Counted from the first letter of the stretch, positions 16,004 through 24,997 are shown. The stretch: 64,000 nt of DNA from Phycisphaerae bacterium (GCA_016794925.1 JAEUIW010000009.1:1-64000); one strand, 5' to 3'. Notes: generated by a model from the letters alone, not told the origin. Program-made: numbers and translations.

Positions 16004-17578
16004 ATGAGCGGAACCGGCACCAATACGCCCGCGGGCACGCGTTCCACGCTCGTTTCATTGGCGCTCGCGGTGCTCGTGGGTGCGTCCATCGGGCTGGCGA
16101 TCGGCCGCTTTCTCCCGCCCGACTCCCATGCCGCCGCGACGGGGGCCGCCTCCGCCGCGGCCCCGCGCGTGATCGAGCATGACGCCGCGGGCGCCGATCG
16201 CGTGCTCTTCGATCCCGCCGCGCCCGAGGTCTCCTCCCCGCGTGCGGTCCACGCCGAGGCGCCGACGATCCCCCTTTGGCAGCTCGCGCCGTTCGTGGCC
16301 CTGCTGGCGTCGATCGCGCTCATGCCGTTCGTCGCTCCGAAGTGGTGGGGGGTCCGCTACGGCGAGGTCGCCCTCGCGCTGGGCGGTCTGACGGCGGGAT
16401 GCTTCCTCGCCCGCTACGGTGCGTTCGGTCGGCACGCGATGCTGCACGCCGTGCGCGAGTACGTCTCATTCATCGCGCTCGTCGGCGGGCTCTACGTGGT
16501 CTCGGGCGGCATCCTCGTCCAGGTTCGGGGCCGCGCGACGCCCCTCGTCAATACCGGCTTGCTCGCGTTCGGCGCGCTCCTGGCGAACCTCGTGGGCACG
16601 ACCGGCGCGTCCGTGCTGCTCCTGAATCCGTTCATCCGACTGAACCAGGGGCGCATCCGCTCGATCCACATCGTGATGTTCATCTTCATCGTCTCCAATT
16701 GCGGCGGAGCGCTCACGCCCATCGGAGACCCTCCCCTCTACCTCGGTTTCCTCAACGGGGTCCCGTTCACCTGGACGGCCGTGCACCTGTTCCCCATGTG
16801 GGCGACCTGCGTCGGCGCGCTGCTCCTGATCTTCCTCCTCATCGATTCGATGTTCGTTCCGCCGCCGCCGGACGACCCGCGGCGTTTCGGCGTCACCATC
16901 GCCGGAGCGCCCGCGATGGCCGCCCTCGTGATCATCGTCGCGGGGGTCTTCATCGACCCCGGTCTGGAGGCCGCCTTCGGCATCACGGGTGTGCCCGTCG
17001 GCCCGCTCGTGCAGGTCCTCGTTGCCGCGGGCGCGTGGCTCCTCGCAGACCGCAAGATCCAGGCCGCCAACCGCTTCTCCTTCCATCCCGTGCGGGAGGT
17101 CGGACTGCTGTTCGTGGGGATCTTCGCGACCATGGCCCCGGCCCTCTGGTACATGGTCCAGAACGGGCCGCGATTCGGCCTTGTCTCCCCCGCGCAGTAC
17201 TACTTCGCGACCGGCTCGCTCAGCGCCGCGCTCGACAACGCCCCAACCTACCTGAATTTCCTACAGATGGCTCTCGGGACGTTGCACATCCCGGCCGATC
17301 CGGAAGGCGTTCGCCGCGTGCTCGCGCACTCCTACACCGTCGTCGGGCCGGGTGGCGAGGCGAGCAGATTCACGGGAAATGAGCTGATCGCCGCCATCTC
17401 TCTGGGGGCGGTGTTCTTCGGCGCCATGACCTACATCGGCAACGGCCCGAATTTCATGGTCAAGGCCATCGCCGAGGACGAGGGGGTACCCATGCCGGGA
17501 TTCCTGGGGTACGTCCTTCGGGCGGCGGTCATCCTGTTCCCCGTTCTCCTGCTGGTCCGGTGGCTTTTCCTCCGATGA
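16004..17578 (+). CDS. NhaD-like sodium:proton antiporter (ion transporter superfamily)
   Basis: Polytopic membrane transporter of 524 residues with about a dozen hydrophobic segments. It has ion-transporter-superfamily hallmarks: two related half-repeats carrying GGALTPIGDPPLYLGF and LDNAPTYLNFLQMALG, plus GNGPNFMVKAIAEDEGV near the end. These match NhaD-like Na+/H+ antiporters and citrate/arsenite-type permeases; antiporter is the most likely role. An N-terminal signal-anchor helix (about residues 15-38) and a periplasmic segment of about 50 residues precede the core. It starts 3 nt after the ParA-type gene and its stop overlaps the MurJ start by four bases (ATGA), so it is co-translated with both. 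Confidence 0.82.
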   Translation: MSGTGTNTPAGTRSTLVSLALAVLVGASIGLAIGRFLPPDSHAAATGAASAAAPRVIEHDAAGADRVLFDPAAPEVSSPRAVHAEAPTIPLWQLAPFVALLASIALMPFVAPKWWGVRYGEVALALGGLTAGCFLARYGAFGRHAMLHAVREYVSFIALVGGLYVVSGGILVQVRGRATPLVNTGLLAFGALLANLVGTTGASVLLLNPFIRLNQGRIRSIHIVMFIFIVSNCGGALTPIGDPPLYLGFLNGVPFTWTAVHLFPMWATCVGALLLIFLLIDSMFVPPPPDDPRRFGVTIAGAPAMAALVIIVAGVFIDPGLEAAFGITGVPVGPLVQVLVAAGAWLLADRKIQAANRFSFHPVREVGLLFVGIFATMAPALWYMVQNGPRFGLVSPAQYYFATGSLSAALDNAPTYLNFLQMALGTLHIPADPEGVRRVLAHSYTVVGPGGEASRFTGNELIAAISLGAVFFGAMTYIGNGPNFMVKAIAEDEGVPMPGFLGYVLRAAVILFPVLLLVRWLFLR

Positions 17579-19230
17579 CCGAGCAGGAACGCACCGCCAT
17601 GGACAGGCCCGAACCCGACGCCGGCGACACCCCAGGCGGCCCGCAGCGGCCCTCGCTCGCGGCGGCGGTCCGCGTGGTCTCGGGGGTCACGCTGCTCTCC
17701 CGCCTCGGTGGGCTCGCCCGCGAGGTCCTCACGGCCCGCGTGTTCGGGGACACCGCGCTCGGTTCCGCCTTCACCGCCGGCTTCGCGATCCCGAACATGT
17801 TCCGCAGGCTCTTCGGAGAAGGGGCGCTCGCCGCCGCGTTCATACCCGAATACGCCGCCACCGACAAGTCCGATCCGCGGGCGGCGCAGCGCTTCGCGTC
17901 CCTCACGGTCGTGCTGCTGGGGCTGGTCGCGGGCGCGGTCACCGCGGCGCTGGAACTCGTGCTCCTGCTCGTGCTGCTGTTCGCGCCCCCGGATGCCGAT
18001 CGCACGCTGTCCATTCGGCTCGTCATGCTCATGCTCCCGTTCATGCCCTGCATCTGCGTCGCCGCGCTGCTCAGCGGCATGCTGCAGGTCCACGGCCGAT
18101 TCGGGCCGGCGTCTTCCGGGCCGCTCGTGCTCAACGGGTTCATCATCGTCGTCGGGCTCGGGCACGTGCTCGCGGGCAGCACCGGCGGGCGTGCCACCGC
18201 TTACGCCCTGGGCGTCGCCACGGTCCTCAGCGGCCTGACCCAGGCGGTCTGGTTCTACGTGCTGCTGCGCCGTCATGTCCGCTGGACCCGCGTGTTCGGC
18301 GACGCGTGGGAACGCGCCCGTCGCATGTTCCGACGCATGGTCCCGGTGCTCGTCGGACTGGGCACGCTCCAGCTCAACAGCTTCGTGGACACCCTCGTCG
18401 CTATGTGGCCGATCTGGGTCGGCCCCACGTTCCTCGGCCTCGTCTACCCGCTCGACAAGAGCTCCGCGGTGATCCTCTCCGCCGGCCAGCGCCTCTACCA
18501 GTTCCCGCTGGGCGTCTTCGGCATCGCCGTCGCCACCGCCGTCTTCCCCATGCTCTCGCGCCACGCCGACGACCCCCGCCTCTTTGCGGACACCCTCCGT
18601 CGCGGCGTCCGTCTCGCGCTCTTCATCGCCGTTCCCGCCAGCCTCGGCCTCGTGCTCGTCCGCTCCGACACCATGGGCGTGTTCTTCCGCTTCGATGCGC
18701 ACGGATTCTCCGCGGCGGGGGTCGAGCGTGCCGCGCTCGTGCTCCTCGGCTACGCCCCGGGGATCTGGGCCTATTCGCTCAACCACACCCTCACCCGGGC
18801 GTTCTACGCACGCGGCGACACGCGCGCCCCCATGCGCGTCGCCCTGGCGATGGTCGGGTTCAACTTCGCGCTCAACTGGGGCCTCATCTGGGCCGCCCGC
18901 GAGGCGGGCCTCGCCTGGTCAACCAGCGTCGCAGCCGCACTTCAGGCCGTTCTGCTCGTCCATCTTTGCCGATCCCGCCTGGGCGTGCGCGTGTTCGACG
19001 CCGCCACCCGACGCGCCGTCGTCAGGATCCTCCTCGTCACGGCGGGAATGGGCCTGCTGGTCTGGCTGTCGCTCACGCTCGTTCCCGCGCGCGATGCCTG
19101 GTCCATGCGCGTGCTCCGCCTCGCGGTCGCGACGTCCGCCGGCGCGGCGGGGTACGCCCTGCTCGCGGCCCTGTTCCGATGCGAGGAGTGGGGGTGGCTC
19201 GTCCGCCGCGACCGACCTGGGCGAGCCTGA
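17575..19230 (+). CDS. murJ: MurJ-like lipid II flippase (MOP superfamily)
   Basis: Integral membrane protein of 551 residues that flips undecaprenyl-linked peptidoglycan precursor to the periplasmic face. The N-terminal signature is present: SGVTLLSRLGGLAREVLTA, followed by FRRLFGEGALAAAFIPEY, the conserved MurJ sequence. About fourteen hydrophobic segments can be counted, and the length is normal for the family. The ATG at 17575 overlaps the antiporter stop. Because it is downstream of an exopolysaccharide operon, a role as a Wzx-like flippase for the EPS repeat unit is a possible alternative, but the RRLFGEG motif favours MurJ. Confidence 0.9.
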   Translation: MTEQERTAMDRPEPDAGDTPGGPQRPSLAAAVRVVSGVTLLSRLGGLAREVLTARVFGDTALGSAFTAGFAIPNMFRRLFGEGALAAAFIPEYAATDKSDPRAAQRFASLTVVLLGLVAGAVTAALELVLLLVLLFAPPDADRTLSIRLVMLMLPFMPCICVAALLSGMLQVHGRFGPASSGPLVLNGFIIVVGLGHVLAGSTGGRATAYALGVATVLSGLTQAVWFYVLLRRHVRWTRVFGDAWERARRMFRRMVPVLVGLGTLQLNSFVDTLVAMWPIWVGPTFLGLVYPLDKSSAVILSAGQRLYQFPLGVFGIAVATAVFPMLSRHADDPRLFADTLRRGVRLALFIAVPASLGLVLVRSDTMGVFFRFDAHGFSAAGVERAALVLLGYAPGIWAYSLNHTLTRAFYARGDTRAPMRVALAMVGFNFALNWGLIWAAREAGLAWSTSVAAALQAVLLVHLCRSRLGVRVFDAATRRAVVRILLVTAGMGLLVWLSLTLVPARDAWSMRVLRLAVATSAGAAGYALLAALFRCEEWGWLVRRDRPGRA

Positions 19231-19260
19231 CCGCTCTCGCCTTTCGCGCGCGCCATGAGA

Positions 19261-19300
19261 TAGACTCCACCCGTAGGTCCGTCCCGACCTCACACAGGAG
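19261..19300 (+). promoter_or_regulatory. -10-like TAGACT and ribosome site of the entericidin-like gene
   Basis: TAGACT (19261-19266) followed by a leader of about 35 nt ending in AGGAG (19296-19300), which lies 5 nt before the ATG at 19306. Unlike many genes here, this one has a conventional leader. No good -35 was seen. Confidence 0.45.
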
Positions 19301-19305
19301 CACCC

Positions 19306-19485
19306 ATGAAGACCTATTCCGGGAAGATCACGACCGGCCTGATCGCCATCGCCCTCTGCGGCGTCGCCGCGTCGCTCTCCGCGTGCAACACCGTCGAAGG
19401 CGCCGGCAAGGACATCAAGGCCGCGGGAGACGGCATCTCGACGGGCGCCAAGAGCACCGGCGACGCCATCTCGGGCAAGAAATAG
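19306..19485 (+). CDS. Entericidin-like small lipoprotein
   Basis: A 59-residue protein beginning MKTYSGKITTGLIAIAL, with a lipoprotein signal peptide ending at LSAC (Cys27) and a short mature part NTVEGAGKDIKAAGDGIS, closely resembling entericidin A/B (the CNTxxGxGxDxxxxG pattern). Entericidins are membrane lipoproteins linked to stationary-phase or stress-induced lysis, or to antidote function; in most bacteria the role is unproven. AGGAG 5 nt upstream supports the start. It stands alone between murJ and an SDR gene, without a second entericidin to make an antidote/toxin pair. The mature peptide has two imperfect repeats of GDxIS, consistent with an amphipathic helix. Confidence 0.82.
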   Translation: MKTYSGKITTGLIAIALCGVAASLSACNTVEGAGKDIKAAGDGISTGAKSTGDAISGKK

Positions 19486-19502
19486 CCCCGCGGCACCATC
19501 CC

Positions 19503-20336
19503 GTGGCCCGCATCGACCTCGCCGGAAAGCCCATCGCCATCACCGGCGCCAGCAGCGGCATCGGGCGCGCGACCGCGATCGCGTGCGCCCGCGCGGGGAT
19601 GCCCGTTGCGGTGGGCGCCCGCAGGCCCGGGCCGCTCCGCGCGCTCGTGGAGGAGATCTCCGCCGCGGGCGGTCGCGCCCTGGCCGTGGAAATGGACACC
19701 ACGCGCCGGGAGGACTGCCGCGCCCTCGTTGACGAGACCGTCCGCGCGTTCGGCTCGATCTACGCCGTGTACGCCAACGCTGGCTACGGCCTCGAGGCCG
19801 CCTTCGACCAGATGTCCGACGAGCAGATGCGTGCCATCTTTGAGACCAATTTTTTCGGCACGCTCAACGTCATCCGCCCCGCGCTCGAACACATGAAGCG
19901 TGCCCGAGCCGGGCACGTGCTGGTCTGCTCCTCCTGCGTCTCGCGCTTCCCGCTCCCGTACTACGGCGCGTACTCCGCGACCAAGGCCGCCCAGTTCCAC
20001 ATCGCGCGCGCCATGCGATCGGAATTGAGGCCGTTCGGGATCTTCGTCTCCCCAGTCCTGCCCACCGGCACCCGCACCGAGTTCTTCGATCGCGTCCGCC
20101 GCCCCGACGGCTCGGCGCGCTCCATCGAGCACATGCCCGCCTGGTTGCTCCAGTCCGCCGACCACGTCGCGCAGCGCACCCTCAATTGCCTGCGGCGGCC
20201 CAGGTCCGAGGTGTGGACGAGCTTCCCGCTCCGGTTGGCGATGGGGTTGTGCAACACCTTCCCGATGCTCATGGACCTCGGCCAGCGCGTGTCCCTCAGG
20301 AGCCGGCCGGGCCCGATCCCTCCGGCGACGTCCTGA
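19503..20336 (+). CDS. Short-chain dehydrogenase/reductase
   Basis: Classical SDR of 277 residues. The cofactor motif TGASSGIGRA is near the N-terminus, NAG follows at YANAGYG, and the catalytic Ser and YSATK (YxxxK) are in place, so it should be an active NAD(P)-dependent oxidoreductase. The C-terminal 60 residues extend beyond the core and include a hydrophobic stretch (LAMGLCNTFPML), as in membrane-associated lipid- or retinol-dehydrogenase-like SDRs; the substrate is unknown. The GTG at 19503 is chosen because it puts the Rossmann motif at the normal distance from the N-terminus; no clear ribosome site precedes it. The 3' end overlaps the convergent ispF gene by 41 bp. Confidence 0.82.
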   Translation: MARIDLAGKPIAITGASSGIGRATAIACARAGMPVAVGARRPGPLRALVEEISAAGGRALAVEMDTTRREDCRALVDETVRAFGSIYAVYANAGYGLEAAFDQMSDEQMRAIFETNFFGTLNVIRPALEHMKRARAGHVLVCSSCVSRFPLPYYGAYSATKAAQFHIARAMRSELRPFGIFVSPVLPTGTRTEFFDRVRRPDGSARSIEHMPAWLLQSADHVAQRTLNCLRRPRSEVWTSFPLRLAMGLCNTFPMLMDLGQRVSLRSRPGPIPPATS

Positions 20337-20868
20337 CCAGAAGCGCCACGACGTGCGCTTCCACCGCGCGACCCTCGCCGACGGCATCCACCCGCTCGTG
20401 GGTCTTGCCCTTCACGTTGACCTGTGCCGCCCCGATCCCCAGCATCGAGGCCACGCTCGCCCGGATCCGTTCCTTGAACGGGCTGATTTTCGGACGCTCC
20501 AGGATCACCACCGCATCGAGGTTGGCAACCGCCCAGCCCGCGGCTCGGGTTCGCGCCGCGGCAAGTTCCAGAAAGACACGCGAGTCCGCCCCGGCATGCC
20601 GCGGGTCGGTGTCCGGGAACAACTGTCCGATGTCCGGCAGCCCCAGCGCGCCCAGAATGGCATCGGTGACCGCGTGCAGCAGGACGTCCGCATCGGAATG
20701 CCCGACAGGGCCCGTCGTCGCGCCGGGTTCACTGATCTGGACACCCCCCAGAACGAATGGCCTGCCGTGACCGTTCGGCGGCAGCGGCTCGATGCGGTGG
20801 AGGTCGTATCCCAATCCAACACGAAACGGAGCCGTGGCAGGTGAATCGGAGGCCGGCATCGGTCGCAT
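20296..20868 (-). CDS. ispF: 2-C-methyl-D-erythritol 2,4-cyclodiphosphate synthase
   Basis: IspF of the non-mevalonate isoprenoid pathway converts CDP-methylerythritol 2-phosphate to the cyclic diphosphate. The 190-residue protein has the zinc ligands in GYDLHRIEP (Asp22, His24) and GHSDADVLLHA (His57), the loop LGLPDIGQLFPDTDP, and the C-terminal TTHE-like KGKTHERVDAVGEG. The ATG at 20868 precedes about 15 extra residues compared with E. coli IspF, and an insertion of about ten residues near residue 30 replaces the usual short loop. IspD is often fused or adjacent, but not here. The 3' end overlaps the convergent SDR gene by 41 bp. Confidence 0.95.
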   Translation of the reverse strand: MRPMPASDSPATAPFRVGLGYDLHRIEPLPPNGHGRPFVLGGVQISEPGATTGPVGHSDADVLLHAVTDAILGALGLPDIGQLFPDTDPRHAGADSRVFLELAAARTRAAGWAVANLDAVVILERPKISPFKERIRASVASMLGIGAAQVNVKGKTHERVDAVGEGRAVEAHVVALLVRTSPEGSGPAGS

Positions 20869-21134
20869 CGTTGTGACTCCGCATGGGTTGCGGGTTCCCA
20901 TTTCGGCCTTCACGAGCCATCCCGGCGATTTCAGCCGTCTTCTACCGAGTGGGGGGACAGAGCGAATGTGTCGGGCGGGCTTCTGTCAGGACCGACGCCC
21001 CCTCAGCCGATAAGTGGAACGCGGACCGAAAGACGCTCGGATGCCCCGCATCCGCACGCACTGTATACCCTTGTCACGAGGATCAATCGGCACGGTTCCG
21101 CCGCCGGCTCATTCGACTGTGGAGGAGACGCACC

Positions 21135-21671
21135 ATGATGAACATCCGCACCGCCCCCCGCCGTTCGACCCTGGCTCTCCTCGCGAGCGCAGCCCTTGCC
21201 GCGACGGGTCTCAGCGGCTGCTTCAAGCCGGGCGGGGCCGGGATGTCCATCGACCAGTACACTTACTGGAGCACGACCCACATGCCCCAGACCGTGACGG
21301 TGGTGGACACGCGCACCGGTCAGGCGCTCTGGACGTGCGAGATTCCCGTCGGGCAGGAATTGGTGCTGAAGTTCTCCAAGAACGAGCGGATCGACGACGA
21401 TCCCGTCTACCCCGACCGGATGACCTGGGATGTGCTCCCGCTGGGACGGGAATCCGCCCCGCTGACGCACCACATGTTTGTTCCGCCCTATCACGCCCGG
21501 CTGGTGAAGGTGGAGTTGCGCAAGTCGCCCGAACTTTCCCCGGCAATGGCGGCCAAACCGGCCGAATCGGGCGTGACGCAGCCCGTTCCGACCCCAGCGG
21601 CGGCCGCTCCCGCCACGACGCCCGGAGCGACCGAGCCGGCCGTGGATATCCCCGCCGGCGGCGGTCGGTAG
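21135..21671 (+). CDS. Secreted lipoprotein of unknown function
   Basis: A 178-residue protein with an Arg-rich N-terminus, a hydrophobic segment and a lipobox LSGC (Cys33), so it should be lipid-anchored. The middle (TYWSTTHMPQTVTVVDTRTGQALW onward, shown here only in part) is a small beta-rich domain, and the last 40 residues are Ala/Pro/Thr-rich and probably disordered. No family was recognised; the domain is reminiscent of small planctomycete lipoproteins. GGAGGAG at 21121-21127 lies 7 nt before the ATG, a strong start signal, and TATACC at 21064 could be a -10 element. It is the first of two same-strand genes; the pseudopilin gene starts 81 bp later with its own -10-like element. Confidence 0.75.
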   Translation: MMNIRTAPRRSTLALLASAALAATGLSGCFKPGGAGMSIDQYTYWSTTHMPQTVTVVDTRTGQALWTCEIPVGQELVLKFSKNERIDDDPVYPDRMTWDVLPLGRESAPLTHHMFVPPYHARLVKVELRKSPELSPAMAAKPAESGVTQPVPTPAAAAPATTPGATEPAVDIPAGGGR

Positions 21672-21740
21672 GCGGTCATTGGCGGGGCCGTCGTCCCTCG
21701 TGTCGAGCATGAAACGCTGGTCCGATTGACCGACTTCAGG

Positions 21741-21746
21741 TATGGT
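21741..21746 (+). promoter_or_regulatory. -10-like TATGGT before pseudopilin gene
   Basis: TATGGT ends 6 nt before the ATG at 21753; TGGTCC at 21718 is a weak -35-like hexamer at 17 bp. There is no Shine-Dalgarno, so a leaderless transcript is likely. Confidence 0.45.
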
Positions 21747-21752
21747 GTGGCG

Positions 21753-22589
21753 ATGATCGCGCGCGCGAAGTTCGCCCGCGGCCCCGTGGGGGCCTCCCGA
21801 TCCGATTCCCGGGCCGCCGGTGCGTTCACGCTCATCGAATTGCTGGTGGTCATCGCGATCGTGGCGCTGCTGATCACGCTCCTGCTGCCCGCGTTGCGGT
21901 TCGCGCGCGAATCGGGCCGGGGCGTGAAGTGCCTCTCGAACCAGCGTCAGATCGGCATGGCGCTCGTGATGTACGCCGACACGAACAGGGAGTGGATCCC
22001 GCGCGAGAGCGGGACCAGCGAGACCCCGCAGGAGCGGGCCAAGGGCATTCTCAATCCCCAATGGGCGTTCGTCGTCCGGCCGTTCCTCGACCCGGCGGCC
22101 CGATCGGACCAGAACGACGGCGGCCTCGCGGACCGTTACGCGCGCGCGGAGTACTACCAGGACCCCAGCCGCCGGCCGGACGGGCACAACATCCACTACA
22201 TCGACAATGGGCTGACGTTCATCGGCCCTGACCAGGTCGTCAACGGCGACGGCAAGCCGCCGGGCAAGCTGGGGCGTTACCTCTTCGCGTCCACCACGAT
22301 GTGGCTCACCTGCTTCGCCGACGATCCCGATCGCGTGCAGTCGCGGGACTGGTACGCGGCGGGCAACGACGAGCGCGCGATCGCGATCTACTACGACACG
22401 TTCCTGCGTTCACACATCGTGGGCCTGCCCAACGGCAACGGGAACGCGCTGACGCGTCAACGCATCGCGCCGCGTCGGCACGGCAACGGGGCCAACGGCA
22501 TTTTCCTCGACGGGCACGCCGCGATCGTGCGCTGGGACACGCTGCTCGACATCAAATCCTGGGATGATCGGGACTACATCCGGAACTGA
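21753..22589 (+). CDS. Type II secretion/pseudopilin-like protein (prepilin N-terminus)
   Basis: A 278-residue protein with a prepilin-type cleavage/methylation motif [19 protein letters not shown] near residue 28, so the leader would be cut after Gly and the Phe methylated. The rest follows the planctomycete plan: a coiled stretch ([19 protein letters not shown]) and a C-terminal domain ending in [20 protein letters not shown], typical of the DUF1559-like/H-X9-DG families in this phylum. These proteins are very numerous in planctomycetes and their function is unclear; they probably form surface fibres or act in secretion. No pilin assembly gene (prepilin peptidase, secretion ATPase) is nearby. 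The ATG at 21753 is preferred to a TTG nine codons earlier because of the -10-like element. Confidence 0.82.
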   Translation: MIARAKFARGPVGASRSDSRAAGAFTLIELLVVIAIVALLITLLLPALRFARESGRGVKCLSNQRQIGMALVMYADTNREWIPRESGTSETPQERAKGILNPQWAFVVRPFLDPAARSDQNDGGLADRYARAEYYQDPSRRPDGHNIHYIDNGLTFIGPDQVVNGDGKPPGKLGRYLFASTTMWLTCFADDPDRVQSRDWYAAGNDERAIAIYYDTFLRSHIVGLPNGNGNALTRQRIAPRRHGNGANGIFLDGHAAIVRWDTLLDIKSWDDRDYIRN

Positions 22590-22597
22590 GCGGGGGT

Positions 22598-23449
22598 TCA
22601 GCGTTCCGCGGCGAGGTAGCAGATGTAGGCTCGGTCGGCGGCGCCGCGCCGGGTCTCGCGGAAGACGCCGTTTCCGGTCCCGTTGGCGTCCTCCCCTTCC
22701 CAGTAGACGCGGAAGCGGCGGAACCCGGCCTGGAGCGCGATCTCGCGGAGTTCGGGGATGGTCCAGGTTCGCCAGTGATATTCGAACGCGTTGCGGAGCC
22801 TCGTGCCGTCGCGGAACTCAAAGTGGATGCGGCAGTGCCAGTCGCCCGAGAGGGGGTCGTACCGGTGCTGGTCCCAGACGTAGGTGAACCCCTTGCATCG
22901 GCGTCGCTCCTCGAGTTCGCGGAGCGCGTCCGAGCCGCCGTAATAATCGAGGAAGAAGACGCCGTCGCGCGCCAGCGAGCTCCGCACGACCCGGAAATAG
23001 CGCAGCATCAGGGGCCGTGTGCGGAACGTGAAGTACGAGAAGTTCATGGCGGACACGATGTCGAAGCCGCCACGCGGGGCGGCGGCGCGCGGTGGCGTGA
23101 GCACGTTGCCGCGTCGGAGGGTGATGCGGGCCTGCTGTTCGGGGCGGAGTTTCGTCCGTTCGTGGGCGCGTGCCCACGCCAGCGTCGGGGCGTCGAGGTC
23201 GAGCCCGAGCGCGGTATGGTCGGGCCCGCGACGCACCCATTCGCACGCGGCGGCGGCGGTGCCGCAGAAATCCTCCCGGAGGTGACGGGCCGGGCGGGCG
23301 CGCAGACGGAAGAACTGGCGGTCCAGAAAATCGATCTCGGACTGGACGTTCTGGACGGCCTCGGTGTAGAGCACGTGCCGGTCCGCGGAGCGAGCCGTCA
23401 TCGGCGTGGGTCGGGCGGGCGGTGCGGCGCGAGGGCGGGATCGTCCCAT
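22598..23449 (-). CDS. Class I SAM-dependent methyltransferase
   Basis: About 283 residues with a Rossmann-type methyltransferase fold: motif I is degenerate but recognisable (REDFCGTAAAACEWVRR), motif II is ALGLDLDAPTLAWA, and FDIVSAMNFSYFTF fits motif IV. The N-terminal HVLYTEAVQNVQSEIDFLDR segment is typical of a group of uncharacterised bacterial methyltransferases. The substrate is unknown. Two starts are possible: ATG 23449 (used here, with TACATT 9 nt upstream) and ATG 23401, which gives the usual family N-terminus (267 residues). It is convergent with the pseudopilin gene (8 bp apart) and divergent from ugd. Confidence 0.78.
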   Translation of the reverse strand: MGRSRPRAAPPARPTPMTARSADRHVLYTEAVQNVQSEIDFLDRQFFRLRARPARHLREDFCGTAAAACEWVRRGPDHTALGLDLDAPTLAWARAHERTKLRPEQQARITLRRGNVLTPPRAAAPRGGFDIVSAMNFSYFTFRTRPLMLRYFRVVRSSLARDGVFFLDYYGGSDALRELEERRRCKGFTYVWDQHRYDPLSGDWHCRIHFEFRDGTRLRNAFEYHWRTWTIPELREIALQAGFRRFRVYWEGEDANGTGNGVFRETRRGAADRAYICYLAAER

Positions 23450-23458
23450 AGGGCTCGG

Positions 23459-23464
23459 AATGTA
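23459..23464 (-). promoter_or_regulatory. -10-like TACATT for the methyltransferase gene
   Basis: TACATT on the minus strand ends 9 nt before the ATG at 23449, in the leaderless-type arrangement; it favours that ATG over the one at 23401. Confidence 0.35.
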
Positions 23465-23569
23465 GCCCGGTGAGCGGGCGGGGCGTCGCCGCGGGCGTCC
23501 GAACCGAATCCGAAAGCGGATCGGCCGCATCGTGGCGCCGAACAAACCGATGATTCCGGTGCCGGGGTC

Positions 23570-23575
23570 TATACT
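23570..23575 (+). promoter_or_regulatory. -10-like TATACT upstream of ugd
   Basis: TATACT lies 66 nt before the ugd ATG, giving a leader of about 60 nt that ends in AGGAG about 6 nt before the start. No matching -35 was seen. Divergent from the methyltransferase promoter about 100 bp away. Confidence 0.45.
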
Positions 23576-23641
23576 CCGCCCCATTCATTTTCGGCCTCGC
23601 GTCCCTCTCGCGGGCGAGGTCGGCGTGCCCAGGAGCAGCGC

Positions 23642-24997
23642 ATGAAACTCTCGATGGTCGGCACCGGATACGTGGGCTTGGTCACGGGCGTGTGCCTGGC
23701 GAACACGGGCAACCACGTGACCTGCCTGGACGTGGACCCGAAGAAGATCGAGATGCTGCGCAAGGGCAAGAGCCCGATCTATGAGCCGGGGCTGGACGAT
23801 CTGCTGGAGCACAACATCAAGGCGGGACGTCTGGTCTTCTCGACCGACGCGTGGGAGGCGCACCGGGACGCGGACATGATCTTCATCTGCGTCGGCACGC
23901 CGAGCGACGACCGCGGCCACACCGATCTTCGGTACATCGATGCCGCGGCGGACGCGATCGCGGACGTGCTGCTCAAGCTCGGCCCTTCGCAGCGGGCCAA
24001 GGTGGTGGTGGTCAAGAGCACGGTGCCGGTGGGGACGACGTTCCGGGTGCGCGACCGCATCCGCGCCCGGGTGGGCCCGGCGATCCCATTTGGTGTGGCG
24101 GACAACCCGGAGTTCCTGAAAGAGGGCGCGGCGATCGAGGATTTCAACAAGCCCGACCGCGTGGTCGTGGGCGTGGAGAACGAGGCGGTCGGGGAGCTGA
24201 TGCGCGACCTGTACGACCCGTTCGTCCGCAACGGCCACCCGATCTACGTGATGGACGTGCTCAGCGCCGAGATGGTCAAGTACGCGAGCAACGCCATGCT
24301 CGCGTGCAAGATCTCGTTCATCAACGAGATGGCCAACCTGTGCGAGGCCTACGGCGCGGACGTGGCCAAGGTGCGGGAGGGCATGTGCGCCGACCGGCGG
24401 ATCGGCAATCAGTTCCTGTACCCGGGGCTGGGGTACGGCGGCTCGTGCTTCCCCAAGGACACGCTCGCGTGCATCATGATGGGAGAGATGAAGGGCGTTC
24501 CCACGCCCGTGAACAAGGCCGTGCACGATCTGAACCAGGCCCAGCGCGACCGCTTTTTCGCGAAGATCCTGCGGCACTTCGGCGGCAAGGAAATGGCCGG
24601 CGGTCTCTCGGGCAAGAAGCTCGCGTTCTGGGGCATCGCTTTCAAGCCCCGCACGGACGACATCCGCGAGGCCCCGGCGGTGACGCTGATGCGGAAGGCC
24701 AAGGGGTACGGCGCGACGATCGCGGCGTTCGACCCCGTGGCGAACGAGAACGGGCGGCGCGAGCTGGGCAGCGCCGCGAGCATCCTGGACGACCAGTATG
24801 AGGTGCTCAAGGACGCCGACGCGCTGGTGATCTGCACCGACTGGGACGAGTTCAAGTCACCGGACTTCGCGCGCGTCGCCGCGCTCATGAAGGGTCGCGT
24901 GATCTTCGACGGTCGGAACCTGTACCGACGGCAGCATCTGAGCGAGCTGGGTTTCCACTATTACTCCGTCGGCCGTGCCGCGGTCACGCCGAAATAG
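23642..24997 (+). CDS. ugd: UDP-glucose 6-dehydrogenase
   Basis: Two-step NAD-dependent oxidation of UDP-glucose to UDP-glucuronate, a precursor for acidic exopolysaccharides. The 451-residue protein has the NAD-binding N-terminus MKLSMVGTGYVGLVTGVCLA, the helix contributing ICVGTPS, the catalytic cysteine Cys269 in GYGGSCFPKDTLA, and the conserved GIAFKPRTDDIREAPA and CTDWDEF segments of the C-terminal domain. Length is normal for the family. AGGAG stands just upstream of the ATG. It is probably a single-gene unit; its product could feed the epimerases at 12483 and 41266 and the EPS locus, although it is about 9 kb from that locus. Confidence 0.96.
   Translation: MKLSMVGTGYVGLVTGVCLANTGNHVTCLDVDPKKIEMLRKGKSPIYEPGLDDLLEHNIKAGRLVFSTDAWEAHRDADMIFICVGTPSDDRGHTDLRYIDAAADAIADVLLKLGPSQRAKVVVVKSTVPVGTTFRVRDRIRARVGPAIPFGVADNPEFLKEGAAIEDFNKPDRVVVGVENEAVGELMRDLYDPFVRNGHPIYVMDVLSAEMVKYASNAMLACKISFINEMANLCEAYGADVAKVREGMCADRRIGNQFLYPGLGYGGSCFPKDTLACIMMGEMKGVPTPVNKAVHDLNQAQRDRFFAKILRHFGGKEMAGGLSGKKLAFWGIAFKPRTDDIREAPAVTLMRKAKGYGATIAAFDPVANENGRRELGSAASILDDQYEVLKDADALVICTDWDEFKSPDFARVAALMKGRVIFDGRNLYRRQHLSELGFHYYSVGRAAVTPK

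Noticed and set aside
17575..19230. Assignment of the flippase as the Wzx of the EPS locus
   Set aside because: The RRLFGEGALAAAFIPEY signature is MurJ-specific; a Wzx role remains only an alternative.
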